Below are positions 1 through 8,186 of a DNA stretch of 64,000 bases, one piece after another. The translations under genes were made by a program, and so were the position numbers. The notes under the pieces were generated by a model. That model made no database searches. It was not told the origin of the DNA and saw only the letters and a program-made list of their open reading frames with translations. How positions within the stretch are numbered: position 1 is the first letter of the stretch; each line of letters starts with the position of its first letter. The DNA comes from Gp6-AA40 sp035571515 (GTDB lineage Bacteria > Acidobacteriota > Vicinamibacteria > Vicinamibacterales > UBA2999), in NCBI GenBank assembly GCA_035571515.1, contig DATNCQ010000194.1:32842-96841 (forward strand). Reading direction: 5' to 3'.

Positions 1-213
1 TGGAGTACGGCCGACGTGCTGAAGACGACAACGAGCGTTGCAGAGACGTGCGGCCTGACGGTGTCGTTCGTCTCCCCGTGGCACGACGTCGACACGCTGG
101 ACGACCTCCGGCGTGTGCTGCGCGATGCGCACGGCGCGACACGAACGCGCGCGTGGGCGCTGCGCGTGTTGGGTTCAAAGGGTTCAATCGGTTCATTGGG
201 TTCCCGTTCGTAG
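1..213 (+). CDS. C-terminal fragment, DUF2064-like glycosyltransferase
   Basis: Reading frame open from the left edge, so the N-terminus lies outside the window. About 70 residues remain. The stretch PWHDVDTLDDLRRV matches the conserved C-terminal 'P-W-x-DVDTPEDL' segment of the DUF2064/TIGR04282 nucleotidyl- or glycosyltransferase-like family (GT-A fold). The tail after it is low complexity (Gly/Ser) and ends at TAG 211-213. The downstream neighbour is on the other strand, so this gene ends its transcription unit here. Family assignment rests on this single motif and is moderate; no catalytic region is visible. Confidence 0.5.
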   Translation, partial: WSTADVLKTTTSVAETCGLTVSFVSPWHDVDTLDDLRRVLRDAHGATRTRAWALRVLGSKGSIGSLGSRS

Positions 214-216
214 GTT

Positions 217-1086
217 CTACGGCGCCAATTCGCTCACCGTTGATGCACGTCCGTGCGGCTCCGGCTCGCCGTTGCCGGGAAACGCCCGCCAGGGCCGCTG
301 CTCACCGAACGGCAGCGCGAAGCTGTTCGCGAGCGTCACGTCCGCTGGCGCCGGGTAGGCCGGGACGCCGATCGTAATGACCTGCTGAGGGACGTCCAGC
401 CGCAGGGTGCCGTGCAGGTAGTCCCACACGGTCAAACCGCTGGACCAGTTCGACCCCGTCTCGTCGGGGACGATCGAATGATGAATGCCGTGAATGCGCG
501 GCGTCACGACGACGCGAGCCACGAGCCGCTCCACGTCAATCGGCAGTTCGACATTCGAGTGGTGGAAGAGAATCGAGAGGAGGACGATGTTCTGCCAGAG
601 CAGGAGCGCGTCGGGTGGAACGCCGATGGCCGCCACCTGGAGCGCGCGCCACGGGATCGAGAGCGCGAGCTCGCCGGCATGGAACCGGAGTGCGGTCGAC
701 GCATCCAGGTCGCGATCGACATGATGAACCAGGTGGAACCGCCACAACCAGGACACGCGGTGCGTGAGGACGTGCCACACGTACAGCGTGTAGTCGAGCA
801 GGACGATTGCCAGGATCACGTGCAGCGGCCGTGGCAGGCGACAGAGATAAAGGAGCCCGTACCGGCGCCGCTCGACCACGTTCGCGAGCGGCTCGACGAC
901 CGGTCGTTCGAGCAGATTGACCGTCGCCGCGGCCGCGCCCGCGAACACGATGTTGCGCGACACGTGACGCCACTTCGCTTCGCGGACACGCCGCAGGGGA
1001 TGACGCCGTTCGAGGGCGATAAGCGCCAGGAACGCCCCACCGACAACGACGGGCGCGAGCACGCGCCACCAGGACGTGCGCTTCAT
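217..1086 (-). CDS. Sterol desaturase / fatty acid hydroxylase family membrane protein
   Basis: 289-aa integral membrane protein with the clustered histidines of the non-haem di-iron fatty acid hydroxylase superfamily: WHVLTH (HX3H), HLVHH (HX2HH) and later HGIHHS (HX2HH), between hydrophobic segments. Members hydroxylate or desaturate lipid or sterol substrates at the membrane; the substrate here cannot be told. I chose the ATG at 1086 (MKRTSWW) because an upstream in-frame extension would run into the divergently transcribed radical SAM gene. The divergent promoters must lie in about 30 bp (1087-1117). The C-terminal 50 residues are polar. Confidence 0.85.
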   Translation of the reverse strand: MKRTSWWRVLAPVVVGGAFLALIALERRHPLRRVREAKWRHVSRNIVFAGAAAATVNLLERPVVEPLANVVERRRYGLLYLCRLPRPLHVILAIVLLDYTLYVWHVLTHRVSWLWRFHLVHHVDRDLDASTALRFHAGELALSIPWRALQVAAIGVPPDALLLWQNIVLLSILFHHSNVELPIDVERLVARVVVTPRIHGIHHSIVPDETGSNWSSGLTVWDYLHGTLRLDVPQQVITIGVPAYPAPADVTLANSFALPFGEQRPWRAFPGNGEPEPHGRASTVSELAP

Positions 1087-1117
1087 CACACGGCTATCTA
1101 TCATAGGAGACAGGGCA

Positions 1118-2047
1118 TTGCAGGTGGACATGGTGACGAGTGCGGCCGCCGTCGAGTTGCGACACCTCGACAACCTCTGGCTCCAGGTCACCGGGACCCA
1201 CTGCAACATCGACTGCCGTCACTGCTTCAACAACAGCGGCCCGCGCGCAACAACGTTCGGCCACATGACGTTCGAGGCGGTGACGGAGGCGATCGCGGCG
1301 GCGGCGGCGCGCGGCGTGCGCGACATCTATTTCACGGGCGGAGAGCCGTTCCTGCATGCGCAGCTGCTCGATATGATCGCGTGTGCGCTCGCGGTCGCGC
1401 CGACGACGGTGTTGACCAACGGCACGCTCATCAGCGATCGGATTGCGGATGCGCTCGCGAGCCTCGCCACCGCGGCGCGGTACTCGCTGGAAGTGCGCGT
1501 CAGTCTCGACGGATATACCGAGGAGATGAACGACGCGATCCGCGGGCCTGGCGTGTTCCGCCTCGCGCTTGCGGGGGCGGTCAGGCTGGCGCGGCGCAAC
1601 CTCCTGCCGCTCGTCACCGTCGTTCGAACGTGGGATGACGCGAGCGAGCTGGCGACGCTCGCCGGGTTCGCGCGCGTGCTGAAGGAGGCCGGCTGCGATC
1701 GACCGCGCATCAAGGTCCTGCCGGCGCTGCCGCTCGGCCGCGAGTTGACTCGCATCGCCGGCTTGCAGCGGGACGAGTGCGTGACGACCGCGATGCTCGA
1801 CGGCTTCGACCGAGATCTGCTGATGTGCTCGCATTCGCGCCTGGTCACGGACCGCGGTGTGTGGGTGTGCCCCTTGCTCGTCGAGCAGCCTGATGCGCAG
1901 CTCGGAGCGACACTGGACGAGGCTCGGAGTTCGTACGAGCTGCGGCACCAGGCGTGCGTCACGTGCTACCGGTACGGGACCTTCTGCGGCAATGTCAGCG
2001 GGCAGATCGAAGGTCCCGACCTGGCGGTTGCGCCGGAGGCGCGGTGA
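1118..2047 (+). CDS. Radical SAM protein with C-terminal cysteine cluster
   Basis: Radical SAM enzyme of about 309 aa. The CX3CX2C iron-sulfur motif (CNIDCRHC, near residues 29-36) is followed by a YFTGGEPF SAM-binding motif and the SLDGY strand. The last 65 residues carry extra cysteines (MCSHS, VCPLL, CVTCYRYGTFC), arranged like a SPASM-type auxiliary cluster, as in peptide-modifying enzymes. AGGAG at 1105-1109 sits 8 nt before a TTG at 1118; the ATG at 1130 is an alternative but is 20 nt from that site. Its stop overlaps the ATG of the next gene (TGATG), so the two products are probably made together. Substrate unknown; no precursor peptide recognised nearby. Confidence 0.8.
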   Translation: MQVDMVTSAAAVELRHLDNLWLQVTGTHCNIDCRHCFNNSGPRATTFGHMTFEAVTEAIAAAAARGVRDIYFTGGEPFLHAQLLDMIACALAVAPTTVLTNGTLISDRIADALASLATAARYSLEVRVSLDGYTEEMNDAIRGPGVFRLALAGAVRLARRNLLPLVTVVRTWDDASELATLAGFARVLKEAGCDRPRIKVLPALPLGRELTRIAGLQRDECVTTAMLDGFDRDLLMCSHSRLVTDRGVWVCPLLVEQPDAQLGATLDEARSSYELRHQACVTCYRYGTFCGNVSGQIEGPDLAVAPEAR

Positions 2048-2823
2048 TGCGCCTCGCGCTGATGGGCGGCATCTACAGCAACTCACGCGCGCTCGAGACG
2101 GCGCTCTCCGACATCGCGCGGCGGCAGATAGACGGCACGTTCTGCCTCGGCGATCTCGGCGCCTTCGGACCGTACCCCGACCGGGTCTTTCCGCTCCTGC
2201 AACAGGGGGGCGTGCTGTGCCTGCAGGGGAACTATGACAATTCGCTGGCCGGCGGGCTCGCCGACTGCCAGTGCGGCTATACCGACCCGCGCGACAACCA
2301 CTTCGCGCGTCTGAGCTACGACTACACGTTCCGGCAGACGTCGCCCGCCCACAAAGCGTGGCTCGGCACGCTACCGATGTCGCGGCGGCTCGAGGTGAAC
2401 GGGACGCGGCTGCTCCTATGCCACGGGTCCCCGCGCAAGATCAACGAGTTCCTGTGGGAATCGACCAGCCCGGACGCGTTCCTCGCCTATCTCCTGGACG
2501 AGGCTGGTGTGGACGTGCTGTGCGTCACGCACACCGGCATCAAGTGGCATCGCGATCTTGGCGGCGGGCGTCACGTGGTCAACGTCGGAGTGCTCGGCCG
2601 GCCGGAAAACGACGGGACGCCGCGCGTGTGGTACGCGCTGCTGACGATCGGTGACACGGTCGGCGTGGAATTCATTCCGGTTCAGTACGACCACGAGGCG
2701 CTCGCGGCGGATATGCACGCCGAGCGCCTGCCCGGCGAGTTCATCGAGACGATCCGCTCCGGGTGGTGGACGACCTGTCTCGAAGTGCTGCCGCAGAAAG
2801 AGCGCGCGCGGGGACGTTTCTAA
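2047..2823 (+). CDS. Calcineurin-like phosphoesterase with degenerate metal site
   Basis: 258-aa protein with the layout of YfcE/MJ0936-type metallophosphoesterases. The GD motif (LGDLGAFGPYP), GN motif (GNYDN) and CHGSP motif are all present in order. However the first motif, normally SDIHGN, reads GGIYSN, losing both the Asp and His ligands. GNHD has become GNYD, and the final GHTH reads THTG. So several of the two-metal ligands are gone, and it may bind a nucleotide or protein rather than hydrolyse phosphoesters. Coupled to the radical SAM gene by a TGATG overlap; function most likely tied to that enzyme. Confidence 0.75.
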   Translation: MRLALMGGIYSNSRALETALSDIARRQIDGTFCLGDLGAFGPYPDRVFPLLQQGGVLCLQGNYDNSLAGGLADCQCGYTDPRDNHFARLSYDYTFRQTSPAHKAWLGTLPMSRRLEVNGTRLLLCHGSPRKINEFLWESTSPDAFLAYLLDEAGVDVLCVTHTGIKWHRDLGGGRHVVNVGVLGRPENDGTPRVWYALLTIGDTVGVEFIPVQYDHEALAADMHAERLPGEFIETIRSGWWTTCLEVLPQKERARGRF

Positions 2824-2834
2824 CGCGTCGACGC

Positions 2835-3665
2835 CTATCTGACCCCGCTGGCAAATCCGTACTGATTGTTCTCCTGGCAGACGTATTCCATCAGCTCGTC
2901 GCCCGGTTGCACCAGCGTCGCCTGAAAGGTCACCGTGAACGGCCGCGAGTAGGCGCCCGGATCGTCGATCGTCACCTCGCGCACCAGGTGGCCTGCGTCC
3001 ACACGCGTCCACCGCTCGATCGTGTGCAGTTGCTCGGTATGCGGCGTCGCGCGTCGATCGAACCAGAACTTGTCGTTGAACCCGACGGTGTCGATGACGA
3101 GGCTGTCCTTCTCGTACCAGCCGATGGAATGACCGAACCAGGTTGGTTCGAGGTCAGCCGGATGCTTGCGGCCGTCGAGGAAGACCTGGCGGAACGAGCC
3201 CATCCACTCGGACATGATGTACATGTGCGTCGGCTTCTTGTGCGTGTAGTTCTGGATGAACCGGAACGGATACGGGCTCGTCCGCAGCAGGCCGAGCGGC
3301 AGGCACCAGTTCACAGGATCATCGGTTGGCTGGCGGGACGCCATGAGCGCCTTCGCGGCAGGCAGCAACGGCAATTCCCCGCCGCCGTTCAATCGCTGCG
3401 CGATGCTGTCGCCGCCGCCCGGTACCAGGACCCAGGCGCCGTCGCCCAGGTCGATCGTTCCGTCCGGCAGGCGAGGCGGCGGCCCGGTCGGCGGAGACGG
3501 GCGCTTGACCTCCTGGCCCAGCGCGTTGACCGGCCCGAGGGCGCCGACAGGATTTCCTGTCGCGTCCCGTTGAACCTGCGCCTGCTCCTGCGCCGCGGCA
3601 GGCGGCCCGGTCAGCAGCGGAAGCACCACGGCCAGAACCCCGACGACCGTCAGCAGCGTGCGCAT
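2835..3665 (-). CDS. Secreted protein of unknown function (acidobacterial type)
   Basis: 276 aa with a clear signal peptide (MRTLLTVVGVLAVVLPLL, cleavage near AAAQ). A proline-rich linker follows, then a conserved-looking domain with WCLPLGLLRTSPYPFRFIQ, a tryptophan- and histidine-rich strand region (YIMSEWMGSFRQVFLDGRKH, WFGHSIGWYEKDSLVIDTVG) and beta-rich ends. Proteins of this kind are frequent next to secreted NHL propellers in Acidobacteriota; I know no function for them. It is the last gene of a minus-strand unit 51 bp after the propeller gene 3717-4883. Confidence 0.75.
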   Translation of the reverse strand: MRTLLTVVGVLAVVLPLLTGPPAAAQEQAQVQRDATGNPVGALGPVNALGQEVKRPSPPTGPPPRLPDGTIDLGDGAWVLVPGGGDSIAQRLNGGGELPLLPAAKALMASRQPTDDPVNWCLPLGLLRTSPYPFRFIQNYTHKKPTHMYIMSEWMGSFRQVFLDGRKHPADLEPTWFGHSIGWYEKDSLVIDTVGFNDKFWFDRRATPHTEQLHTIERWTRVDAGHLVREVTIDDPGAYSRPFTVTFQATLVQPGDELMEYVCQENNQYGFASGVR

Positions 3666-3716
3666 ATCGACCTCCTATCGATCGGGGCGCGAGCCTAGCG
3701 CCGGCTTCCAGGAATG

Positions 3717-4883
3717 TCAACGCGTGTATTTCCTGAGATTGTTGAAGCCCACGTCCGCCGCGTAGATGTTGCCCTGCGCATCCACGGCGATACCCGACGC
3801 CGACGTTCCGGTGTCGGTCATCTTGCTCAGATCGCCGGGATCGGGAATCAAGTATTTCAGCTCGCCTGTGATGGCGTTGCCGATCACGATCGCCCTGTCG
3901 TTGGGGCCGGCCGTCGGCCGGAGAGCGGTCTCGCCTGGAGCCACGCTCTCGTACGTGGCACCGATGTAGATGTTGTCATTGCTGTCGACATAGACCGAGC
4001 TCGGCTGACCGAACTGCGTCCAGGCGGCGATGAACGTGCCGTCCTGATCGAACACCTGCACGCGATTGTTCTGGCGATCGGCCACGTACACGTACCCTTT
4101 CGAGCCGCCAACATAGAGGTCATGGGGTTCACGGAAGTTGCCGGGCTCCGATCCCATGCGTCCCCAGGTCTTGATGAACTTCCCGTCTTTCGTGAACTTC
4201 ACGATGCGCGCGCTGTTCGACGTGTTGCGTGCATGGCCGTCCGACACGAAGATGTCGCCGTTGGCGCCGATGGCGACGCCCGTCGGGCGATCGAACACGT
4301 CCGGTCCATCGCCGCCCACCCCGGGCTTGCCGAGCGTCATCAGCAACTTGCCGTCGGGGCTGATCTTGAGAACGGTCTGACCCATCATCACGCCCTGCGC
4401 GGTCTTCGCGGGCATGCCGAGAATCGTCGCCTGGTCGTTCGTGTCGGTCGTCCAGAGGTTCCCGTCTTTGTCCACGGTGAACCCGTGCGGATGCGCGAAG
4501 AGGCCGACGCCGAAGCTTCGAATCAGGCGTCCGGCGGGGTTGAACTCCAGGATCGCCGGGTTGGCGTCGCCGCGATTGAGGCACGTCGCATCACCGTTGG
4601 GCTTGTCGTTGAAGCAGCGTTGAAAGACCCAGATGTTGCCGTTCGGTGCGGCGTGCACCCGGATGACTTCTCCCCATTTCTTCCCGTTCGGTCCCTTCAT
4701 GCTCGCGGGAAGCGCTGGCCAGTCCGGCACGAGGCGATAGGGATTCGGCAGCGCCGGTTTTGGCACAGGCGCTTCCCTGCTCGCCTGGCCATTCGCGGTC
4801 GCGACGACCGCAGCCGCACAAAGCGCGGCGATCGCGAATGGGGAGATCGGGAATCGAGAGAGAATGCGACTCGAAGTTGGCAC
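3717..4883 (-). CDS. Secreted NHL-repeat (6-bladed) beta-propeller protein
   Basis: 388 aa, GTG start, with an N-terminal hydrophobic signal (ISPFAIAALCAAAVVATANG). The rest consists of NHL-type blades: HPHGFTVDKDGNLWTTD, RPTGVAIGANGDIFVSDGH, EPHDLYVGGSKGYVYVADRQ and ASGIAVDAQGNIYAADVG. It resembles the peptidyl-alpha-hydroxyglycine lyase-like propellers, although the catalytic metal site cannot be confirmed by eye. Two cysteines in the first blade could form a disulfide. It lies 54 bp after the ECF sigma gene 4938-5477 and upstream of the secreted protein 2835-3665, so the sigma factor may control its own operon. Confidence 0.85.
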   Translation of the reverse strand: MPTSSRILSRFPISPFAIAALCAAAVVATANGQASREAPVPKPALPNPYRLVPDWPALPASMKGPNGKKWGEVIRVHAAPNGNIWVFQRCFNDKPNGDATCLNRGDANPAILEFNPAGRLIRSFGVGLFAHPHGFTVDKDGNLWTTDTNDQATILGMPAKTAQGVMMGQTVLKISPDGKLLMTLGKPGVGGDGPDVFDRPTGVAIGANGDIFVSDGHARNTSNSARIVKFTKDGKFIKTWGRMGSEPGNFREPHDLYVGGSKGYVYVADRQNNRVQVFDQDGTFIAAWTQFGQPSSVYVDSNDNIYIGATYESVAPGETALRPTAGPNDRAIVIGNAITGELKYLIPDPGDLSKMTDTGTSASGIAVDAQGNIYAADVGFNNLRKYTR

Positions 4884-4937
4884 AGAGCATCTCCATCGAA
4901 TCGGGTGTCAGGGGGAGGCGGATTGGTGACACGTATT

Positions 4938-5477
4938 CTATGCGCGCGCCGACCTCCGTGACGCGACTTCCCGCGCCAACCGCGCGAGCGCACGGCTGAT
5001 GGCGACATAGGTGGCGCCCATCGAGGAGAACCCGAACTGCCGCCTGATTTCCGCCGCAGGCTTCAGATGCTCGATGCGGGCGACGATCAAATCGCGGTCC
5101 TTTGAGCGGAGACGACCCAGTGCGGCTCGATACTGCGCCTCGATCTCGGACTCGAGCACCGAGTCGAACGGCGTCCTGGACGCCGGCGACCGGAGTTCGT
5201 GCTCGCTCGGCATCTCCGCCAGCATCGGCTGGCGCCTCGTTCGACGGAGGTGGTCGCACACCAGGTTGAGAAGGGCCCTTCGCATGTATCCCTCCACCGC
5301 GAAGGGATGTCTCACGTCGAAGGCGCCGCGTTTCGACAGCATGCGACACGCGACCTCCTGTACCAGATCGCACGTATCGAGGTGTCCCCGCACGGCCGGT
5401 GGCAGCCGGCCATGAGCCCACTTGCTCACCGACGGCAGACACTCCACGACCATCGCTTCCAATTCCCGCGCATCCAT
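4938..5477 (-). CDS. RNA polymerase ECF-type sigma factor
   Basis: 179 aa. Region 2 is seen in HLDTCDLVQEVACRML and the following FAVEGYMRRALLNLVCDHLRR segment, which fits the sigma-2 helices. Region 4 is AALGRLRSKDRDLIVARIE, with the recognition helix near STYVAISRALARL-like residues at the end. There is no anti-sigma gene next to it; instead it is followed by a propeller and a secreted protein in the same orientation. AGGAGGAG on the minus strand lies 4-6 nt before the ATG at 5477. The promoter it recognises is not evident. Confidence 0.85.
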   Translation of the reverse strand: MDARELEAMVVECLPSVSKWAHGRLPPAVRGHLDTCDLVQEVACRMLSKRGAFDVRHPFAVEGYMRRALLNLVCDHLRRTRRQPMLAEMPSEHELRSPASRTPFDSVLESEIEAQYRAALGRLRSKDRDLIVARIEHLKPAAEIRRQFGFSSMGATYVAISRALARLAREVASRRSARA

Positions 5478-5601
5478 AATGCTCCTCCTGCCTGTGACTT
5501 CGACAAGGGCGCTGTCTGGATATGCGGGATTCGGAGGAGAAGAGTGGCAACGGCCCGGCGGCTACCCTGCCATCGCCGGGCCGATCGCTCGATGGCGGCG
5601 C

Positions 5602-6672
5602 CTACTTCACGGTGTAGGTCTTGCTGAAGTTGTTGCGCGTGTTCGTGATCGTGAACCGGCCGTTGGCGGCAACAGTGGCCGTGATCGTATTGCCGGCATC
5701 GCCCGCGCCTTCGTCCAGGTTCGCGATCATCTCGGGCGCGGTGTTGTGGGCCGGGTCCGGATCGAGCAACGACTTGTGGACCTGCCAGACGCCTTCGATG
5801 CCCGGCAGCTTCGCCAGGCGCAAGTACGAATGCGTTTCGTACGGCGTGTAATTGGCGTTGATGATCTTCGTGCCCTCGACCTTCTGGCCGAGCCCCTTGC
5901 GCGGCCCGTTGTTGAGCACGATCACCTGCGGCTTGACCGCGCTCAGCAGCGCCGGCGCCCCTGAATTGTCCAGTGAGCCATGGCGGTTGATGGTGTACAG
6001 GTTGACGTGCCCCAGCTTGTTCACCGGGCAGGCCAGCTCCATCTCGCGCGACCAGTCGGAATCGGCCAGGCTCGCGAACTTGAAGTTGTTGTAATTGATC
6101 GACAGCGCGACCATGCGGACGTTCTCCGGCGGCGCCGGCGCTTGCCGCGGGGCATCGGCACAGAGCGGATTCGGCCCGCCGCCATTGATCGGGTTGGCGA
6201 TCACCGGGCCCTCCGACACCAGCACGCGCACCTGCACACCCTTGAACGGGATCGTGTCTCCGGCCTTCAGGATCGTGCGGTTGGGGCCGGCGATCCTGAC
6301 ATACAGGTCGTGCCGCGCCTTGTCAGCGGCCTCGACGCCGTCGCCGTGATCGTAGAACCTGCCGAGCGGGATCATCTTCGACAGCGCTTCGAGGCCGCCG
6401 ACATGATCGCCATGCCAATGGCTGATCACGACATGATCGATCTTCGTCAGGCCCGCCTTCTGCGCGGCGGCAAAAATGCGCTTCGCATCGCGGTCGTTGT
6501 CTGGAAAACCCGTGTCGAACAGCAGCGATTCCCCGGCCGGCGAGACGAACAGCGTCGAGGCGCCGCCTTCGACATCGATCCAGGTGATTTTCAGATCGCC
6601 CGACTGGGCGGTCAGGGCTGTGCCTGCCGTCAGCGTGAACGCGGCAATGGCGGCGAAAACAAAGCGCTGCAT
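5602..6672 (-). CDS. Secreted metallo-beta-lactamase-fold hydrolase (ComEC/Rec2-like)
   Basis: 356 aa starting at MQRFVFAAIAAF, a typical signal peptide; the longer in-frame N-terminus is not needed. The MBL fold is shown by WIDVEGGASTLF at the first strand, LLFDTGFPDNDRD, and the dinuclear zinc motif SHWHGDHVGG (HXHXDH). The order of motifs matches extracytoplasmic ComEC C-terminal-like hydrolases common in environmental bacteria, which may be nucleases or phosphodiesterases. The C-terminus (GRFTITNTRNNFSKTYTV) looks like a small beta appendage. Monocistronic; substrate unknown. Confidence 0.85.
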   Translation of the reverse strand: MQRFVFAAIAAFTLTAGTALTAQSGDLKITWIDVEGGASTLFVSPAGESLLFDTGFPDNDRDAKRIFAAAQKAGLTKIDHVVISHWHGDHVGGLEALSKMIPLGRFYDHGDGVEAADKARHDLYVRIAGPNRTILKAGDTIPFKGVQVRVLVSEGPVIANPINGGGPNPLCADAPRQAPAPPENVRMVALSINYNNFKFASLADSDWSREMELACPVNKLGHVNLYTINRHGSLDNSGAPALLSAVKPQVIVLNNGPRKGLGQKVEGTKIINANYTPYETHSYLRLAKLPGIEGVWQVHKSLLDPDPAHNTAPEMIANLDEGAGDAGNTITATVAANGRFTITNTRNNFSKTYTVK

Positions 6673-6745
6673 GGGTGTCCTCGCTTGTGCCCGGGCCTCA
6701 CGTGTCGTGAGGCACCCGATGGCCCGCGAGGCTAGCACAAAAAGG

Positions 6746-7111
6746 TCAGGCGTACCTCCCATAGGCCACGAAGGCCGCCATCACACCCATCGCGACCACC
6801 CAGACCAGCGGGTTGGTCGCAGCCAGTTGCAGCGAATATCGCGCGTACAGGGCGGCGAGGACGATGCTTTCCAGCGCGAGCGCGGCGGCGGCGAGCGGAG
6901 TCAGGACCGGCATCCACTTCAAAGCGGCCGGGACGAGCAGAAGGACCCCGCATAGGATCTCGAATAGGCCGAGCGCCGCCCACCCCTCGCGCGGGAGCGC
7001 GCTCGTGGTCGGCACCTTCGCGAGCTCCTCGAACATGAACACTTTGTATGCCCCACCCGCGAGCGACAGCAGGGCGAGCGCGACCTGGGGGACCCACAAG
7101 AGAACGTTCAT
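6746..7111 (-). CDS. DoxX-like membrane protein (ECF41 target)
   Basis: 121-aa, four-helix membrane protein of the DoxX/DoxD-like family (LLSLAGGAYKVF, GLFEILCGVLLLVPA, LAAAALALESIVLAALY, LVWVVAMGVMAAFVAYG). AGGAG at 7121-7125 (minus strand) precedes the ATG at 7111. It is divergent from the ECF41 sigma gene, and its upstream region carries a minus-strand TGTCACA-N16-CGTC element, the published type of ECF41 promoter. DoxX, carboxymuconolactone decarboxylase and epimerase genes are the usual ECF41 partners. Molecular role unknown; a link to redox stress is inferred from the family. Confidence 0.85.
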   Translation of the reverse strand: MNVLLWVPQVALALLSLAGGAYKVFMFEELAKVPTTSALPREGWAALGLFEILCGVLLLVPAALKWMPVLTPLAAAALALESIVLAALYARYSLQLAATNPLVWVVAMGVMAAFVAYGRYA

Positions 7112-7144
7112 CGGTGGAGGCTCCTTTGCCAAACCTTCGACGTC

Positions 7145-7171
7145 TGTCACATTCGCGACATCGCGTCCGTC
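7145..7171 (+). promoter_or_regulatory. ECF41-type promoter of the sigma factor gene
   Basis: TGTCACA at 7145-7151, exactly 16 bases, then CGTC at 7168-7171, 37 bp before the ATG at 7208. This agrees with the ECF41 consensus TGTCACA-N16-CGTC as I recall it, and implies autoregulation. Confidence 0.85.
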
Positions 7172-7179
7172 AGTACCAT

Positions 7180-7206
7180 GACGGACCGTAACAGAGGAAT
7201 GTGACA
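7180..7206 (-). promoter_or_regulatory. ECF41-type promoter of the DoxX gene
   Basis: On the minus strand TGTCACA occupies 7206-7200, exactly 16 bases follow, then CGTC at 7183-7180, reading toward the DoxX gene at 7111. It is a perfect second copy of the element that reads the other way, so the two promoters lie back to back within 62 bp. The -35 half lies right next to the sigma gene's start codon. Confidence 0.85.
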
Positions 7207-7207
7207 G

Positions 7208-8134
7208 ATGCCGGGAGATACGAAGGAACGCCGTCAAGGCGTTCCGGGAGATACCGAGCGGCTCGCCCAGCAATTCGAGCAGCACCGCCGCCACGTGCGG
7301 GCGGTCGCGTATCGCATGCTCGGCTCGATCAGCGAGGCGGAGGACGCCGTCCAGGAAACCTGGCTGCGATTGAGCCGCACGGATGTCAGCGGTGTCGACA
7401 ACCTGCGGGGATGGCTGACGACGGTCGCGGCGCGCGTGTGCCTGGACATGCTGCGCGCGCGGGCATCGCGCCGGGAGGCTCCCTTGGACGTGCACGTGCC
7501 GGATCCAATCATCCGCGCGATCGATCGCCGCGACGAAGGGCCCGAGGCGGACGCCATGCTCGCCGACTCCGTCGGCCTGGCGCTGCTCGTCGTCCTGGAG
7601 AAGCTCGAGCCGGCGGAACGGCTGGCGTTCGTGCTGCACGATGTGTTCGGCATGAGCTTCGAGGAAATCGCGCCCGTCGTGGATCGATCGGCCGTCGCCG
7701 CGCGTCAGCTCGCGAGCCGCGCGCGCCGGCGCGTCCAGGGCCAGGCGCCGGCGGCAGAGGCGGACCTGCGGAAGCAGCGCCTCGTCATCGATGCGTTTCT
7801 CGCCGCCGCCCACGATGGCGACTTCGAAGCGCTCGTCGCCGTGCTCGACCCGGATATCGTGCTGCGGGCTGACGGTGGGGCGGTGACGGGCATGTCGCGG
7901 CTCGTACGTGGAGCCCGGGCCGTCATGGCGCAAGCCGCGGCGTTCTCGAAGATCGCGTTGTCCAATCAGGTCGTCCTGGTGAACGGCAACATCGGCGTCG
8001 TGACGCGTCTGCCGGATGGAAGCCTGTTTTCCGTGATCGGCTTCACGATCGCGGGCGGCAAGGTCGTCGAGATGGACATCCTGGCCGATCCAGACCGTCT
8101 CAGCCGGCTCGATCTGTCGGCGCTCGAGCGCTGA
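7208..8134 (+). CDS. ECF41 family sigma factor with SnoaL-like C-terminal domain
   Basis: 308 aa: sigma-2 (YRMLGSISEAEDAVQETWLR, residues ~38-58), sigma-4 (LEPAERLAFVLHDVFGMSFE with helix-turn-helix RSAVAARQLASRARRRV, ~135-180), then a ~110-residue SnoaL/NTF2-like extension. ECF41 signatures can be seen: DVHVPDPI (variant of the WLPEP linker), DILADPDRL (NPDKL-like). The DGGGK motif appears as DGGAV. In ECF41 the fused domain replaces an anti-sigma factor and both holds RNA polymerase and tunes activity. Flanked by two DoxX genes, and provided with its own consensus promoter. Confidence 0.92.
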   Translation: MPGDTKERRQGVPGDTERLAQQFEQHRRHVRAVAYRMLGSISEAEDAVQETWLRLSRTDVSGVDNLRGWLTTVAARVCLDMLRARASRREAPLDVHVPDPIIRAIDRRDEGPEADAMLADSVGLALLVVLEKLEPAERLAFVLHDVFGMSFEEIAPVVDRSAVAARQLASRARRRVQGQAPAAEADLRKQRLVIDAFLAAAHDGDFEALVAVLDPDIVLRADGGAVTGMSRLVRGARAVMAQAAAFSKIALSNQVVLVNGNIGVVTRLPDGSLFSVIGFTIAGGKVVEMDILADPDRLSRLDLSALER

Positions 8135-8186
8135 ACGGCAACCGGTCTCGAGCGTGATGCCGCGGCGATGCCGCGGACGCGCGGCG

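Noticed and set aside
253..1638. A 461-codon plus-strand frame
   Set aside because: It covers the sterol desaturase gene in antisense and the radical SAM gene in a wrong frame. Both of those have family motifs; this does not.
8156..8176. Direct repeat of GATGCCGCGG between the ECF41 and second DoxX genes
   Set aside because: Two 10-bp copies in a very GC-rich spacer; can arise by chance. No further copies seen and no known site.
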